Of a stretch of 64,000 nucleotides of DNA, positions 9,103 to 18,457 are shown in pieces; within the stretch, counting starts at the first letter, position 1, and each line of letters begins with the position of its first letter. Source of the DNA: Bacteroidales bacterium (GTDB lineage Bacteria; Bacteroidota; Bacteroidia; Bacteroidales; Marinilabiliaceae); the NCBI GenBank assembly GCA_015061285.1, contig SUWW01000001.1, forward strand, positions 248,001 through 312,000, given 5' to 3'. The notes beneath the pieces are model-generated. The model saw only the letters and a program-made list of their open reading frames with translations. It did not search any database and was not told the origin of the DNA. The position numbers and the translations under genes are program-made.

Positions 9103-12100
9103 ATGCATTATTATAAACTGATAGCAATAGCAGCGTGCGCCATAGTTACAGCTACTGCAACAGGCCAGCAATCGATGGTGAAGACCGATGCTGTAGCCGA
9201 ATTCAACGAAGCATTATCATTGGTGGAGGCTGGCATGTACGGTGCAGCTCGCACCAAGATGGACCACTACATCAACAATCACAACGGCGACGACATTGCG
9301 CTTACTGCCGATGCTCGTTATTATCGTGGTTATGCCGCCAAGATGGACGACAACGACGATGCGCCAGCCCTCATGCTCGACTTCCTCGAGACGTGTCCGC
9401 AGCACCAACGCCGCTCCGACATGTTCTATCAGATGGGTGATTTCTACTTGCTGCGTAGCAAGTTCACCGAGGCGCTCAAGTGGTTCGAGAAGGTTTCGGA
9501 ACGCCGCATTAGCGAAGAATTTCACTCGCCATACCTATTCAAAACGGGCTACTGCTACTTCATGCGTGGTCAGCACAAGAAAGCCATTTCGTTCTTCGAC
9601 CGTTTGCATGGCGATGGCGGCGAATATGCATCAGCAGTGACATATTATCGCGCGCATGTAGAATATGAAAACGGCAACTATAACGAAGCGCTCAAAGGAA
9701 TGCTCGCACTTGTCGACGATGAAGGTTTTGGCAATGTGGCACCGTACTACGTAGCCGACATCATGTACCGTCAGCAGCACTACGCCGAGGCAATACGCTA
9801 TGCTCAACCATTAGCACAATCGGGTTCGAAGAAAGGATCCGACATGATGCGCATAGTGGCCGATTCTCATTTCGCTCTCGGTGAATACGCCGAGGCTCGC
9901 ACCGCTTACCAGAAGTTGGTCTCTTCGACAAAACGCCTAACGCGTAACGATTACTATAATATCGGCTTAACAAACTTCTATTTAGAAGATTACACAGCTG
10001 CTGCACAGAACCTATCAAAGGTTACCAGCAACGATGACATAATGTCGCAAAATGCATATTACCACTTGGGATATTGCTACCTAAAACAAGACGACAAACG
10101 TCGCGCACGCACCGCGATGGAAGCTGCTGCTCGCTACGATTACGACCGCGCAGTGAAGGAAGATGCCGAGTTCAACCGCTTGAAACTATCCTACGAGCTC
10201 AACTATTCGTCGTTCAAAGATTTGGTTGGCGAGTTTGTCAACTTCATAAATACATATCCCCAAAGCGACAAAATCGACGAGGCCTACGACTACATGAGCC
10301 ACGCGTTGCTCACCACCAAGAACTACAAAGAGGCACTCCAGACAATGGAGAAGATGCCGCATAAAAACTTGAAAATATATACGGCAATGCAACGTATAGC
10401 ATTCTATCGCGGCCTTGAACTATACGACAATAGTAAATACACGCAGGCCATCGAATTTTTCGACTACAGCCTCAAATATGCCGACTACGACCCAACAATT
10501 CGTGCTCGTACATATTATTGGAAAGCTGAATCGCTCTATCGCTTGAATCGCATCGACGAAGCTAATGCATTGTATTATAGTTTTATACAAACATATGGTG
10601 CATCGGAATTGAGCGAATTTACCACAGCACACTACAACCTTGGATATACATTCTTCAACAACAAGAAGTACGCCGAGTCGCGCCGCTGGTTCTTGAAGTA
10701 TGTAAACTTGAAAGTTTTACCCGAAAATCGCTTGCTCGCCGATGCATATAACCGCCTTGGCGACTGCTACTACGTGGAGCGCGATTTCCAATTTGCCGTT
10801 GAATATTACGACAAAGCATACCAAACCTACACACCTTCGGGCGATTATTCGCTATTGCAAAAAGGCATTTGCCTCGGCTTGACGCAAGACAACAACGCCA
10901 AGATTGCACAATTGAAGGAGATGATAGCTAAGTATCCTAATTCTGAACTTTGTGCGTATGCATACTACGAAACAGCACGCGCCAACATTGCTATAAACGA
11001 CATCACTGGCGCTATTTATAATTACAAAGTGGTGAAAGAGCGCTATCCGAAGAGTTCACTCGCATCTAAAGCTATGCTGCAACTCGGTTTGCTCTACTAC
11101 AACAATAGTGAGTATGAAAACTCGATGGCATTCTACAAACGTGTGATAAACGAATATCCTTCTACGCAACAGGCTTCGGAAGCTCTCGTTGGTTTGCGCA
11201 ATGTATATATGGAACTTGGCGACTACGATGGCTACATAGCCTACACCAACACTCTTGGTTCGTTTGCCAAAGTAGAAACAGCCGAAAAAGATTCGTTGCT
11301 CTTCGTGAGTGCCGAGAAGCGTTTTGCTACAGGCGACATGAAGGCTGCCGAGGAGGCATTCAACCGCTACATAAGCGAATGTCCTTCGGGCCGCTACATC
11401 ACAGGTGCTCATTACTATTTGGCAAATTGCTACTACTCCACTGGCAACGACGCCGAAGCGCTGAAAGCCTATACATACGTAGCATCGCAGCCACGTAGCG
11501 TATTTACCGAAGAGGCATTGCTACATACGGGCGAACTTCTCTATAAGAGTAAAGACTACAACTCGGCACTCAACATGTTCGGTCGCCTCGAGAATGAAGC
11601 AGAGGTGGCAGCCAACAAGACCGAAGCTATCATCGGACAGATGCGTTGTATGGAGAAGATGGGCGACACCGAAGGCTGCATCAGTTCGGCCGATAAGGTG
11701 ATAAAGATGCCTCAAGCATCACCTGAGATTCTGCGCGAAGCGAACTTCCTAAAAATGAAATCGCTCATTGCGGCAGGTAGAGCTGGTGAAGCTATTAGCA
11801 CAATGAAAGAATTGGCTCAAAGCACCAAGACAGAAGAGGGCGCAGAAGCCAAATACTTATTAGCACAATACTACTTCGACTCGCAAGCCCTCGACACAGC
11901 AGAGAAAGAGGTGTTCGACTATATCGATAAAGGCACGCCGCATCAGTATTGGTTGGCACGCACCTTTGTGCTGCTCAGCGATATTTACCATAAACGCGGC
12001 GACGATTTCCAAGCTTGTCAGTATCTCATAAGCTTACAAGAGAGCTACAACGAGAACGAGGAGATAAACAAGATGATAAAGACTCGCCTCGATGCATGGG

Positions 12101-12135
12101 GAGCTGAGGCTGGTTCATCGGCACTCCCAGATTGA
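9103..12135 (+). CDS. Large exported tetratricopeptide-repeat protein
   Basis: This 1010-residue protein begins with a signal peptide (MHYYKLIAIAACAIVTATATGQQ) and is then almost entirely TPR helices, for example YYHLGYCYLKQDDKRRARTA, YNLGYTFFNNKKYAESRRWF and HYYLANCYYSTGNDAEALKA. It is therefore periplasmic or outer-membrane associated. TPR solenoids serve as protein-protein scaffolds. In Bacteroidales a gene of this type commonly precedes a plug-less outer-membrane barrel gene, as here (58 bases downstream), and that pair lies next to the LptD gene. A role in envelope assembly is inferred from this context; the exact function is unknown. Confidence 0.85.
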   Translation: MHYYKLIAIAACAIVTATATGQQSMVKTDAVAEFNEALSLVEAGMYGAARTKMDHYINNHNGDDIALTADARYYRGYAAKMDDNDDAPALMLDFLETCPQHQRRSDMFYQMGDFYLLRSKFTEALKWFEKVSERRISEEFHSPYLFKTGYCYFMRGQHKKAISFFDRLHGDGGEYASAVTYYRAHVEYENGNYNEALKGMLALVDDEGFGNVAPYYVADIMYRQQHYAEAIRYAQPLAQSGSKKGSDMMRIVADSHFALGEYAEARTAYQKLVSSTKRLTRNDYYNIGLTNFYLEDYTAAAQNLSKVTSNDDIMSQNAYYHLGYCYLKQDDKRRARTAMEAAARYDYDRAVKEDAEFNRLKLSYELNYSSFKDLVGEFVNFINTYPQSDKIDEAYDYMSHALLTTKNYKEALQTMEKMPHKNLKIYTAMQRIAFYRGLELYDNSKYTQAIEFFDYSLKYADYDPTIRARTYYWKAESLYRLNRIDEANALYYSFIQTYGASELSEFTTAHYNLGYTFFNNKKYAESRRWFLKYVNLKVLPENRLLADAYNRLGDCYYVERDFQFAVEYYDKAYQTYTPSGDYSLLQKGICLGLTQDNNAKIAQLKEMIAKYPNSELCAYAYYETARANIAINDITGAIYNYKVVKERYPKSSLASKAMLQLGLLYYNNSEYENSMAFYKRVINEYPSTQQASEALVGLRNVYMELGDYDGYIAYTNTLGSFAKVETAEKDSLLFVSAEKRFATGDMKAAEEAFNRYISECPSGRYITGAHYYLANCYYSTGNDAEALKAYTYVASQPRSVFTEEALLHTGELLYKSKDYNSALNMFGRLENEAEVAANKTEAIIGQMRCMEKMGDTEGCISSADKVIKMPQASPEILREANFLKMKSLIAAGRAGEAISTMKELAQSTKTEEGAEAKYLLAQYYFDSQALDTAEKEVFDYIDKGTPHQYWLARTFVLLSDIYHKRGDDFQACQYLISLQESYNENEEINKMIKTRLDAWGAEAGSSALPD

Positions 12136-12193
12136 TTAAGTAGATATTTACAACAGAAAAAACAGAACTCAATTTTTATACATAAGTAGAAAA

Positions 12194-14026
12194 ATGAAGT
12201 TAAGACAATACATACTGCTAAGTGCCTGCTTGATGGGCTTGATAGTAGAATTGCAAGCACAAAACGACACAACAACAATACTTCAAAAAGACGTAGAAGT
12301 AGTCAACACATATTTACCAACCATTGGCAACCCACGCAAATTGCAAGTTGCACCATTGATGGACGACACGATGAGCTATCACCCAGCCTTTCGCTATAGG
12401 TCGATTGGCAAAGTGGAGCATGTGCAGACAATGCCAGACTCAATTTCAGCTGCTGCAATGCGTTTTGTGCGCGATGAAAGTCCATACAAATCGTTGCTAC
12501 GCTTCGGTGGTGGCAATTATGCTACGTTTGGCGGAGAACTATTCTACAACATAGGTGTAAGTTCCAAATATCATCTTTCACTTAATGGAGGACATCGTTC
12601 TACATTTGGCAAAGTGGAACTGCCAAACGACAGCGGCAAAGTGAAAGCGCCACTCTCTCGCACATGGCTTGCTGCCGACTTCGCTCGCATGTTCAAACGT
12701 GTTGTGGTAGGTATGAAGATGAACTACAACAACGACATCTTCAAGTATTATGGTATGCAGACTATATATGCCGACTCTACATACACAACCACCACAGGCG
12801 AGAATGCCCTCGGAAATGAATTGACAGATGGCCAGCATCAGCGCACTTCGGCTTTCGATTTCGACTTTACCATTGGCAACACCATGCGCGACCACCGTTC
12901 GTATAACCGCTTCGATGTAAACGTTGGCTTTGGATTGTTTGGCAACACTACCGACCTTCACGAAACCGACATCCGCGTTGGTGCAATGATATATATGCCA
13001 TTGAAGAAGAACTACTTTTTCAGTAGCCGCGTAGACGTAAACAATTTCTCAATAAAATCGCCATCATACGAAGGTCCAGCATACACATTCTCAGATCGTA
13101 AGCACACAGACGTAATGGTTCGCCCACGCGTAGGAGTCGACTTCGACCATGTAAACCTTCGCCTCGGCTTGAAACTCATCTTCGAAGTTGGCGACAACAA
13201 AGACGATATGTTCCTAATGCCCGACATATGGGCCGATTTCAAATTTGCTGAAGACATATTCACATTCTACGCAGGCATGACAGGCGACTATGCATCTAAC
13301 AGCTACCGAAGCCTATATGCACGCAATAGATACGTATCGGCTGATGCATTCAACTACGTATGGCGAGCATCGAAAAAAGTATTCGTAAGCGACATTTTCG
13401 CAAATGGATACAACATACCTACTACTCAGACGCCAATAAAATTTACTGCTGGTTTCAATTCTACATTTAGCAAAAAAGTGGCATTGAATGCTCAGATTGA
13501 ATACGGCAGTTTCGACGATGAGCTATTCTTCGTAAACAAAGGCTTCGAGCAACAAACAGCTAATGCCAACGACACCGTATTTGGATATACCAACCGTTTT
13601 GGCGTTGTGGCTGAAAATGGTAAACTCTTCAAGGCAACTGGCGAACTTATTATAAAGCCAACTTCAAAAAGCAACATCTTGCTCACAGCCGAATATTACA
13701 AATATCGACTCGACTACTTGAGCAAACCGTGGTATAAGCCGCAATACGACATTAGCCTTACAAGCAGATTCTTCCCCACAGACCGTTTGCTCATCGATGC
13801 ACAATTGCGTCTTGTGGGCGAGCGCTATGCATTCGACCAAACGCTACGTGCCGAAAAAGAGCTCGACAAAGTTATCGACCTAAACATCGGTGCTGAATAT
13901 TACATCACATCGCGTTGGACAGCATATCTACGTCTAAACAATCTTGCTGCTCAAGATTGGGAACAGTGGCTCGGATATACCACGCAAAAAGTCAATTTCA
14001 CTCTTGGTGCAACGTTCAAATTCTGA
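12194..14026 (+). CDS. Outer-membrane beta-barrel protein (TonB-receptor-like, no plug)
   Basis: This 610-residue protein has a signal peptide (MKLRQYILLSACLMGLIVELQAQ) and a short conserved-looking lead (DVEVVNTYLPTIGNPRKLQ). Long beta-barrel strands follow and end in an aromatic-rich terminus (VNFTLGATFKF). A plug domain and TonB box are absent, although such proteins are often annotated as TonB-dependent receptors. It lies between the TPR protein and the LptD gene with short gaps (58 and 58 bases), suggesting co-transcription and a shared job in the outer membrane. Its function is not established. Confidence 0.75.
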   Translation: MKLRQYILLSACLMGLIVELQAQNDTTTILQKDVEVVNTYLPTIGNPRKLQVAPLMDDTMSYHPAFRYRSIGKVEHVQTMPDSISAAAMRFVRDESPYKSLLRFGGGNYATFGGELFYNIGVSSKYHLSLNGGHRSTFGKVELPNDSGKVKAPLSRTWLAADFARMFKRVVVGMKMNYNNDIFKYYGMQTIYADSTYTTTTGENALGNELTDGQHQRTSAFDFDFTIGNTMRDHRSYNRFDVNVGFGLFGNTTDLHETDIRVGAMIYMPLKKNYFFSSRVDVNNFSIKSPSYEGPAYTFSDRKHTDVMVRPRVGVDFDHVNLRLGLKLIFEVGDNKDDMFLMPDIWADFKFAEDIFTFYAGMTGDYASNSYRSLYARNRYVSADAFNYVWRASKKVFVSDIFANGYNIPTTQTPIKFTAGFNSTFSKKVALNAQIEYGSFDDELFFVNKGFEQQTANANDTVFGYTNRFGVVAENGKLFKATGELIIKPTSKSNILLTAEYYKYRLDYLSKPWYKPQYDISLTSRFFPTDRLLIDAQLRLVGERYAFDQTLRAEKELDKVIDLNIGAEYYITSRWTAYLRLNNLAAQDWEQWLGYTTQKVNFTLGATFKF

Positions 14027-14084
14027 TGATGCAGCCACAACAACAGATTATATTTTACCAACATAAGCCGAGCAAGACGCAAGC

Positions 14085-16769
14085 ATGAGGATTAAGCATT
14101 TCATACTCCTTATGGCAGTTCTTGTCGTAGGTTCTATAAATATTATCGATGCTAAAGCGCAGGCCACCGACAGTATCGCACTCGAAAAGCCTTCGCAGAC
14201 TGGTTCAGCACCGTTTCTCGATGCTGTGGTTAACTACAAAGCTAAAGACAGCCTTGCTTTCGACTTTGAGACTAAAAAAATGTATCTCTTTGGCGATGCC
14301 GAGGTTACTTATGGCGACATAAAACTCACTGCCTACGCCATTGAACTCGATATGGACAGTACGCTTGCCTACGCCTACGGACGCAAAGATTCGCTCGGCG
14401 TAGAAGAAGGATTGCCCGTCTTTAGCGACAAAAGTGGTGAATATGAAATGCGTGAACTGCGCTACAACTTCGAGACAAAAAAAGCCATAATTACACACTT
14501 GGTTACTGAACAAGGCGAAGGCTACGTGATTGGTCATCGTGCTAAACGAGTAGACGAAAAGACCTACTTCATGAAAAATGCACAATACACCACTTGCTCC
14601 AACCACGACCATCCGCATTTCTACCTTAACCTCACCAAAGCCAAGGTCATTCCTGGAAAGAAGACTATTACCGGTCCGGCATATTTAGTCATCGAAGACG
14701 TTCCATTGCCTCTGGCTATTCCTTTTGCCATAATACCCAACACTAAACATTATAGTTCAGGTATTATTATGCCTACGTATGGCGACGAGTCGACGCGCGG
14801 TTTCTATCTGCGCAACGGCGGCTACTATATGGCCGTAAACGACTATTTCGACGTGAAACTCCTCGCCGACATTTACACAAAAGGCTCGTGGGGTACTCAT
14901 ATTACTACTACATATAAGAAGAAATACAAATTTTCGGGCAGTTTTGCCGCCGACTACATAGTAAACAAAACTTCGGAAGAGGATTTGCCCGACTATTCAG
15001 AGACGAAAGACTTCTCGGTGAAATGGAATCATTCGCAAGACTCCAAAGCTAACCCCGACATCACTTTTTCGGCATCGGTAAACTTTTCTACGAGTTCGTA
15101 TAATAAAAATAGCATCACAAACGTGGTGAACCCTACGGTGCTCGCTACAAACCAAAAGAGTTCGAGCGTGTCGTATAGTCGAAAATGGCCTTGGAATCCA
15201 TTCAGACTAACAGCATCGCTACTGCATTCACAAAACAGCCGCGATACATCGATAAGCCTCACTTTGCCCGACATCTCGGTGACGTCGTCGAAGCGCTTCT
15301 ACCCTTTCAAACCCGACAAGATGATTGGTGCGGGTAACCCTATAACCAACTTGAATATCTCGTACTCCATGTCGATGAAAAATAGCATTTCGTGCAAAGA
15401 GAGCGAACTAACTTTTGCGCCTGAAGATTTTGCCACGGCATGGAAAAATGGTATGAAGCACAGCATACCTATAACCACAACCATAAAACTATTCAAATAC
15501 TTCACATTCACACCAACAGCCTCATATACAGAACGTTGGTATTTGAATAAAACTCGACAATATTGGGACGAAGAGAACCAAAAGATTGTAAAGAAAGATC
15601 CAGAGCGAGGCTTTAATCGAGCCTACGACTTCAACTTCTCGGTTGGCACGAGCACCAAAGTGTACGTATTCTACCGCCCTATCCGTTTCCTCTTTGGCGA
15701 CAAGATTAACGCCATTCGCCATCTGATAACACCAAGCGTTAGCTACACATATACACCAGACTTCAGCCAAAGCAAATACGGATTCTACGACTCGTTTGAA
15801 TACTATAAAAAATCGACCAACGAAATCGTAAATTATAAGTATAGCTACTACAATGGCTATCTGTATGGAACACCAGGTTCGGCACGTTCTGGACGTCTAT
15901 CGCTATCGCTGAGCAACACGGTGGAGATGAAAGTGAAAAGCGACCAAGACTCTACAGGTTTCAAGAAAATCAGCCTTATCGAGGGCTTGAGCCTATCTTC
16001 GGGCTACGACTTCATGAAAGATTCGCTCCGCTGGGACAACATATCGATGTCGGGCCGCACGAAGGTCTTTGGCACAAGTGTAAGCTACAACGCCACATTC
16101 GACCAGTATGGATATGTAGCTTCGTCGACTGGTTCGGCTATACGCATCGACCGCAGCGCACTGCGACAGAATCATCGTCTTGTTCACTTGAAATCGGCTG
16201 GCTTGAGCTTCGGATTCCAACTTTCGCCCGAAGTGCTGAAGAAATTGGCGCGCGGCGAGACTAATATCGAAGACGAGAAGGGCGAAGGCGAAGATGACGA
16301 TTGGGCTCTCAACGCTGGCGACGATGGCATAGAAGAGGGCGCACAAATGCCACACAACGACCAGACGCAAGACACGCGCCTCGACAAAGGCGATAGCGGT
16401 TACGCTGAATTTTCGATGCCGTGGAGTTTGTCGTTCAACTACAGCCTACGCGTGTCGCAAAACAAATTCAACCCCGAGACGTGTCTCTATAGCCACAAAG
16501 TGTCGCAAAGTCTCAACGTGACGGGCAACATATCGCCTACGCCAAAGTGGAAATTCTCCATCACTACTGGTTATAGCTTCGACGAACATAAACTCTCGCA
16601 AACGAGCATAGGTATAACACGCGACTTGCACTGCTGGAACATGAACTTCAACATGGTGCCTGTGGGTGCTTATAAATCATACTCATTCTCGATAGCTATC
16701 AGCTCGAGCCTACTACAAGATTTGAAATATCAGCAAAGTAGCAGCCCTCGCGATAATGGTTATTATTAA
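14085..16769 (+). CDS. lptD: LptD-like LPS-assembly outer-membrane protein (Bacteroidetes type)
   Basis: LptD is the outer-membrane barrel that inserts lipopolysaccharide into the outer leaflet. This 894-residue protein has a signal peptide (about 1-27), then a periplasmic OstA/LptA-like beta-jellyroll (YLFGDAEVTYGDIKLTAYAI; TKKAIITHLVTEQGEGYVIG). The family's conserved segment KNAQYTTCSNHDHPHFYL contains the Cys near the barrel entrance, and VPLPLAIPFAIIPN precedes the barrel. A large barrel fills the rest. Residues about 725-770 form an acidic, charged insertion (DEKGEGEDDDWALNAGDD) that is unlike the rest and is probably an external loop. It is followed 27 bases later by a PAP2 phosphatase, which may act on lipid carriers or lipid A. 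Confidence 0.88.
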   Translation: MRIKHFILLMAVLVVGSINIIDAKAQATDSIALEKPSQTGSAPFLDAVVNYKAKDSLAFDFETKKMYLFGDAEVTYGDIKLTAYAIELDMDSTLAYAYGRKDSLGVEEGLPVFSDKSGEYEMRELRYNFETKKAIITHLVTEQGEGYVIGHRAKRVDEKTYFMKNAQYTTCSNHDHPHFYLNLTKAKVIPGKKTITGPAYLVIEDVPLPLAIPFAIIPNTKHYSSGIIMPTYGDESTRGFYLRNGGYYMAVNDYFDVKLLADIYTKGSWGTHITTTYKKKYKFSGSFAADYIVNKTSEEDLPDYSETKDFSVKWNHSQDSKANPDITFSASVNFSTSSYNKNSITNVVNPTVLATNQKSSSVSYSRKWPWNPFRLTASLLHSQNSRDTSISLTLPDISVTSSKRFYPFKPDKMIGAGNPITNLNISYSMSMKNSISCKESELTFAPEDFATAWKNGMKHSIPITTTIKLFKYFTFTPTASYTERWYLNKTRQYWDEENQKIVKKDPERGFNRAYDFNFSVGTSTKVYVFYRPIRFLFGDKINAIRHLITPSVSYTYTPDFSQSKYGFYDSFEYYKKSTNEIVNYKYSYYNGYLYGTPGSARSGRLSLSLSNTVEMKVKSDQDSTGFKKISLIEGLSLSSGYDFMKDSLRWDNISMSGRTKVFGTSVSYNATFDQYGYVASSTGSAIRIDRSALRQNHRLVHLKSAGLSFGFQLSPEVLKKLARGETNIEDEKGEGEDDDWALNAGDDGIEEGAQMPHNDQTQDTRLDKGDSGYAEFSMPWSLSFNYSLRVSQNKFNPETCLYSHKVSQSLNVTGNISPTPKWKFSITTGYSFDEHKLSQTSIGITRDLHCWNMNFNMVPVGAYKSYSFSIAISSSLLQDLKYQQSSSPRDNGYY

Positions 16770-16796
16770 TTTTACACAGAAAATTTCGCTTCAGAT

Positions 16797-17501
16797 ATGG
16801 ACAACTTAATATTTCTCGATAAACAATTCACGCTGTGGCTCAATAGTTTCCATAGCACAGCAGCCGACTTTTTCTTCTATCTCACCACGTCGACAGTGCT
16901 GTGGATTCCGCTTTTCTTAGCATTAGCATGGCTGATAATGAAGCAGCAAGGCACACGCGGCATCATCACCATAATATTTATAGGATTAATAATATTAGTA
17001 GCCGACCAACTCTCGTCGCACGTGATAAAGCCTCTCATTGAACGCCCACGACCTTCGCACGACGACACGCTACAATATTTGATTCATTTAGTAAATGGTA
17101 GACGTGGCGGACATTTTGGATTCGTATCGAGCCACGCAGCTAACACATTTGCAATAGCATCGTTTCTAATACTTATGGTACGAAATCGCTTTCTGAGTTG
17201 GTCGATATTTATGTGGGCTATGCTCAACTGCTATTCGCGTATTTATTGCGGCGTTCACTACTTTGGCGATATTGTCTGCGGAGCCTTACTCGGCATAATA
17301 ATAGGAGCTATAGCATACCAAATATATCTTCACCTCGTGCTTCACCTATTTGTGATATTCCACCACAACAAACGCACGCTGAAGTCGGGCTTGGCCGAGA
17401 TGTTTGGCAAATCGGAGCCAAGAATAGTTGGTTGGACATTCTGGCTTACTATCATACTTACGCTGATAATTACGCTAATGTTTATGCGTTACCACGGCTG
17501 A
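16797..17501 (+). CDS. PAP2-family membrane phosphatase
   Basis: This 234-residue integral membrane protein has the three phosphatase motifs: KPLIERPRP (K-x6-RP), SSHAANTFAIA (the PSGH motif as SSHA) and SRIYCGVHYFGDIVCG (SR-x5-H-x3-D). It has about six hydrophobic helices. Family members dephosphorylate undecaprenyl pyrophosphate, phosphatidate, or lipid A in the inner membrane. Position directly after the LptD gene suggests lipid carrier recycling or lipid A trimming, but this is inference. The last codons (TAC CAC GGC TGA) lie inside the first unit of a 59-bp tandem repeat, so the repeat has copied the gene end. Confidence 0.9.
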   Translation: MDNLIFLDKQFTLWLNSFHSTAADFFFYLTTSTVLWIPLFLALAWLIMKQQGTRGIITIIFIGLIILVADQLSSHVIKPLIERPRPSHDDTLQYLIHLVNGRRGGHFGFVSSHAANTFAIASFLILMVRNRFLSWSIFMWAMLNCYSRIYCGVHYFGDIVCGALLGIIIGAIAYQIYLHLVLHLFVIFHHNKRTLKSGLAEMFGKSEPRIVGWTFWLTIILTLIITLMFMRYHG

Positions 17502-17664
17502 TTTATAATTACGAGTTACGAGTTATAAATTACGAATTACGAGATAGTTACCACGGCTGATTTATAATTACGAGATACAAGTTATAAATTACGAATTACG
17601 AGATAGTTACCACGGCTGATTTATAATTACGAGTTACGAGTTATAAATTACGAATTACGAGATA
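17488..17664. repeat. Tandem repeat, 3 x 59 bp, including the PAP2 gene end
   Basis: Units start at 17488, 17547 and 17606 with GTTACCACGGCTGA and end with TACGAGATA. Unit 2 differs from the others at a few bases (GAGATACAAG for GAGTTACGAG). The first 14 bases are the final codons and stop of the PAP2 gene, so coding sequence has been carried into the array. The remainder is built of ATTACGAGTTA-like submotifs that recur in other gaps of this window. Confidence 0.95.
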
Positions 17665-17690
17665 GGAAGAACTTATAATTAACTGTACAG

Positions 17691-18389
17691 ATGGAATTGC
17701 TTATCGACACAGCGTTCAATGCGAGCGGGATTCTTTCGCCCGACGAGAGCCACCATTGCATCAAAGTTATGCGCCACCGCGAAGGCGACCAAGTTTTCGT
17801 CACCGATGGTAATGGCACGTTGTATACATGCCGCATAGTGAAAGCCGATGCACGTGGCTGCCAGCTTAATGTCGAAAGCACCGAGGAACGTCCTCAACGC
17901 CATCAGTTGCACATGGCCGTGGCGCCAACAAAAAACATCGACCGTTTTGAATGGTTTGTCGAAAAAGCCGTTGAGTTTGGCGTTTCGCGCATCACTCCAA
18001 TAGTTTGCCGTCATTCCGAACGCACCAATCTGCGCACCGAACGTTTAGTTCGTCTCGCTCATGCCGCAGCCAAGCAATCGCTAAAATGCACATTGCCACA
18101 AATAGACGAGCCTACCGCCGTTGCCGATATAATCAAGCAATCTGCTGCCGCTCAGCGTTTTATCCTTCATTGTAAAGATGGCGATAAGCCGCACCTCTTC
18201 AATGCCGCCACTGCACTTGGCACTTCAACCGTAGTACTTATTGGCCCCGAAGGCGATTTTAGCGACGACGAGATTGCTATGGCTGCTCAAAATGGATTCA
18301 CCGCAGCATCGCTCGGTCCAGAACGCCTCCGCACCGAGACCGCAGCCCTCGCCGCCTGCCATATCATCAACCTAAGGCAAGAGGTTTGA
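17691..18389 (+). CDS. rsmE: 16S rRNA m3U1498 methyltransferase RsmE
   Basis: RsmE methylates N3 of U1498 in 16S rRNA using S-adenosylmethionine. The 232-residue protein has the N-terminal PUA-like part (SPDESHHCIKVMRHREGDQV) and the SPOUT-fold core with its trefoil-knot signatures VVLIGPEGDFSDDEI and SLGPERLRTETAAL. Length is normal for the family. It follows the PAP2 gene after the 59-bp tandem repeat, so it may share the upstream transcript or be transcribed separately. It converges with the MATE gene; the palindromic element at 18407-18457 lies between them. Confidence 0.93.
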   Translation: MELLIDTAFNASGILSPDESHHCIKVMRHREGDQVFVTDGNGTLYTCRIVKADARGCQLNVESTEERPQRHQLHMAVAPTKNIDRFEWFVEKAVEFGVSRITPIVCRHSERTNLRTERLVRLAHAAAKQSLKCTLPQIDEPTAVADIIKQSAAAQRFILHCKDGDKPHLFNAATALGTSTVVLIGPEGDFSDDEIAMAAQNGFTAASLGPERLRTETAALAACHIINLRQEV

Positions 18390-18406
18390 AAATTTGCCTT
18401 TTGCTA

Positions 18407-18457
18407 ATCAACGAATTATAGGCGAGGACTTAATTTGTTTTAGTTCAATTCGGTGAT
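18407..18457. repeat. Palindromic repeat, ATCACCGAATT family, copy 1
   Basis: ATCAACGAATT (18407-18417) pairs with AATTCGGTGAT (18447-18457) with one mismatch. The right part (TTAGTTCAATTCGGTGAT) is the same as in the copies near 60.1 kb. It lies between convergent rsmE and the MATE gene and contains the MATE stop codon, so it probably serves as a two-way terminator. Confidence 0.7.

Noticed and set aside
17488..17664. 59-bp tandem repeat considered as a CRISPR array
   Set aside because: The units are directly adjacent with no unique spacers and include a gene end, so it is an ordinary tandem duplication.
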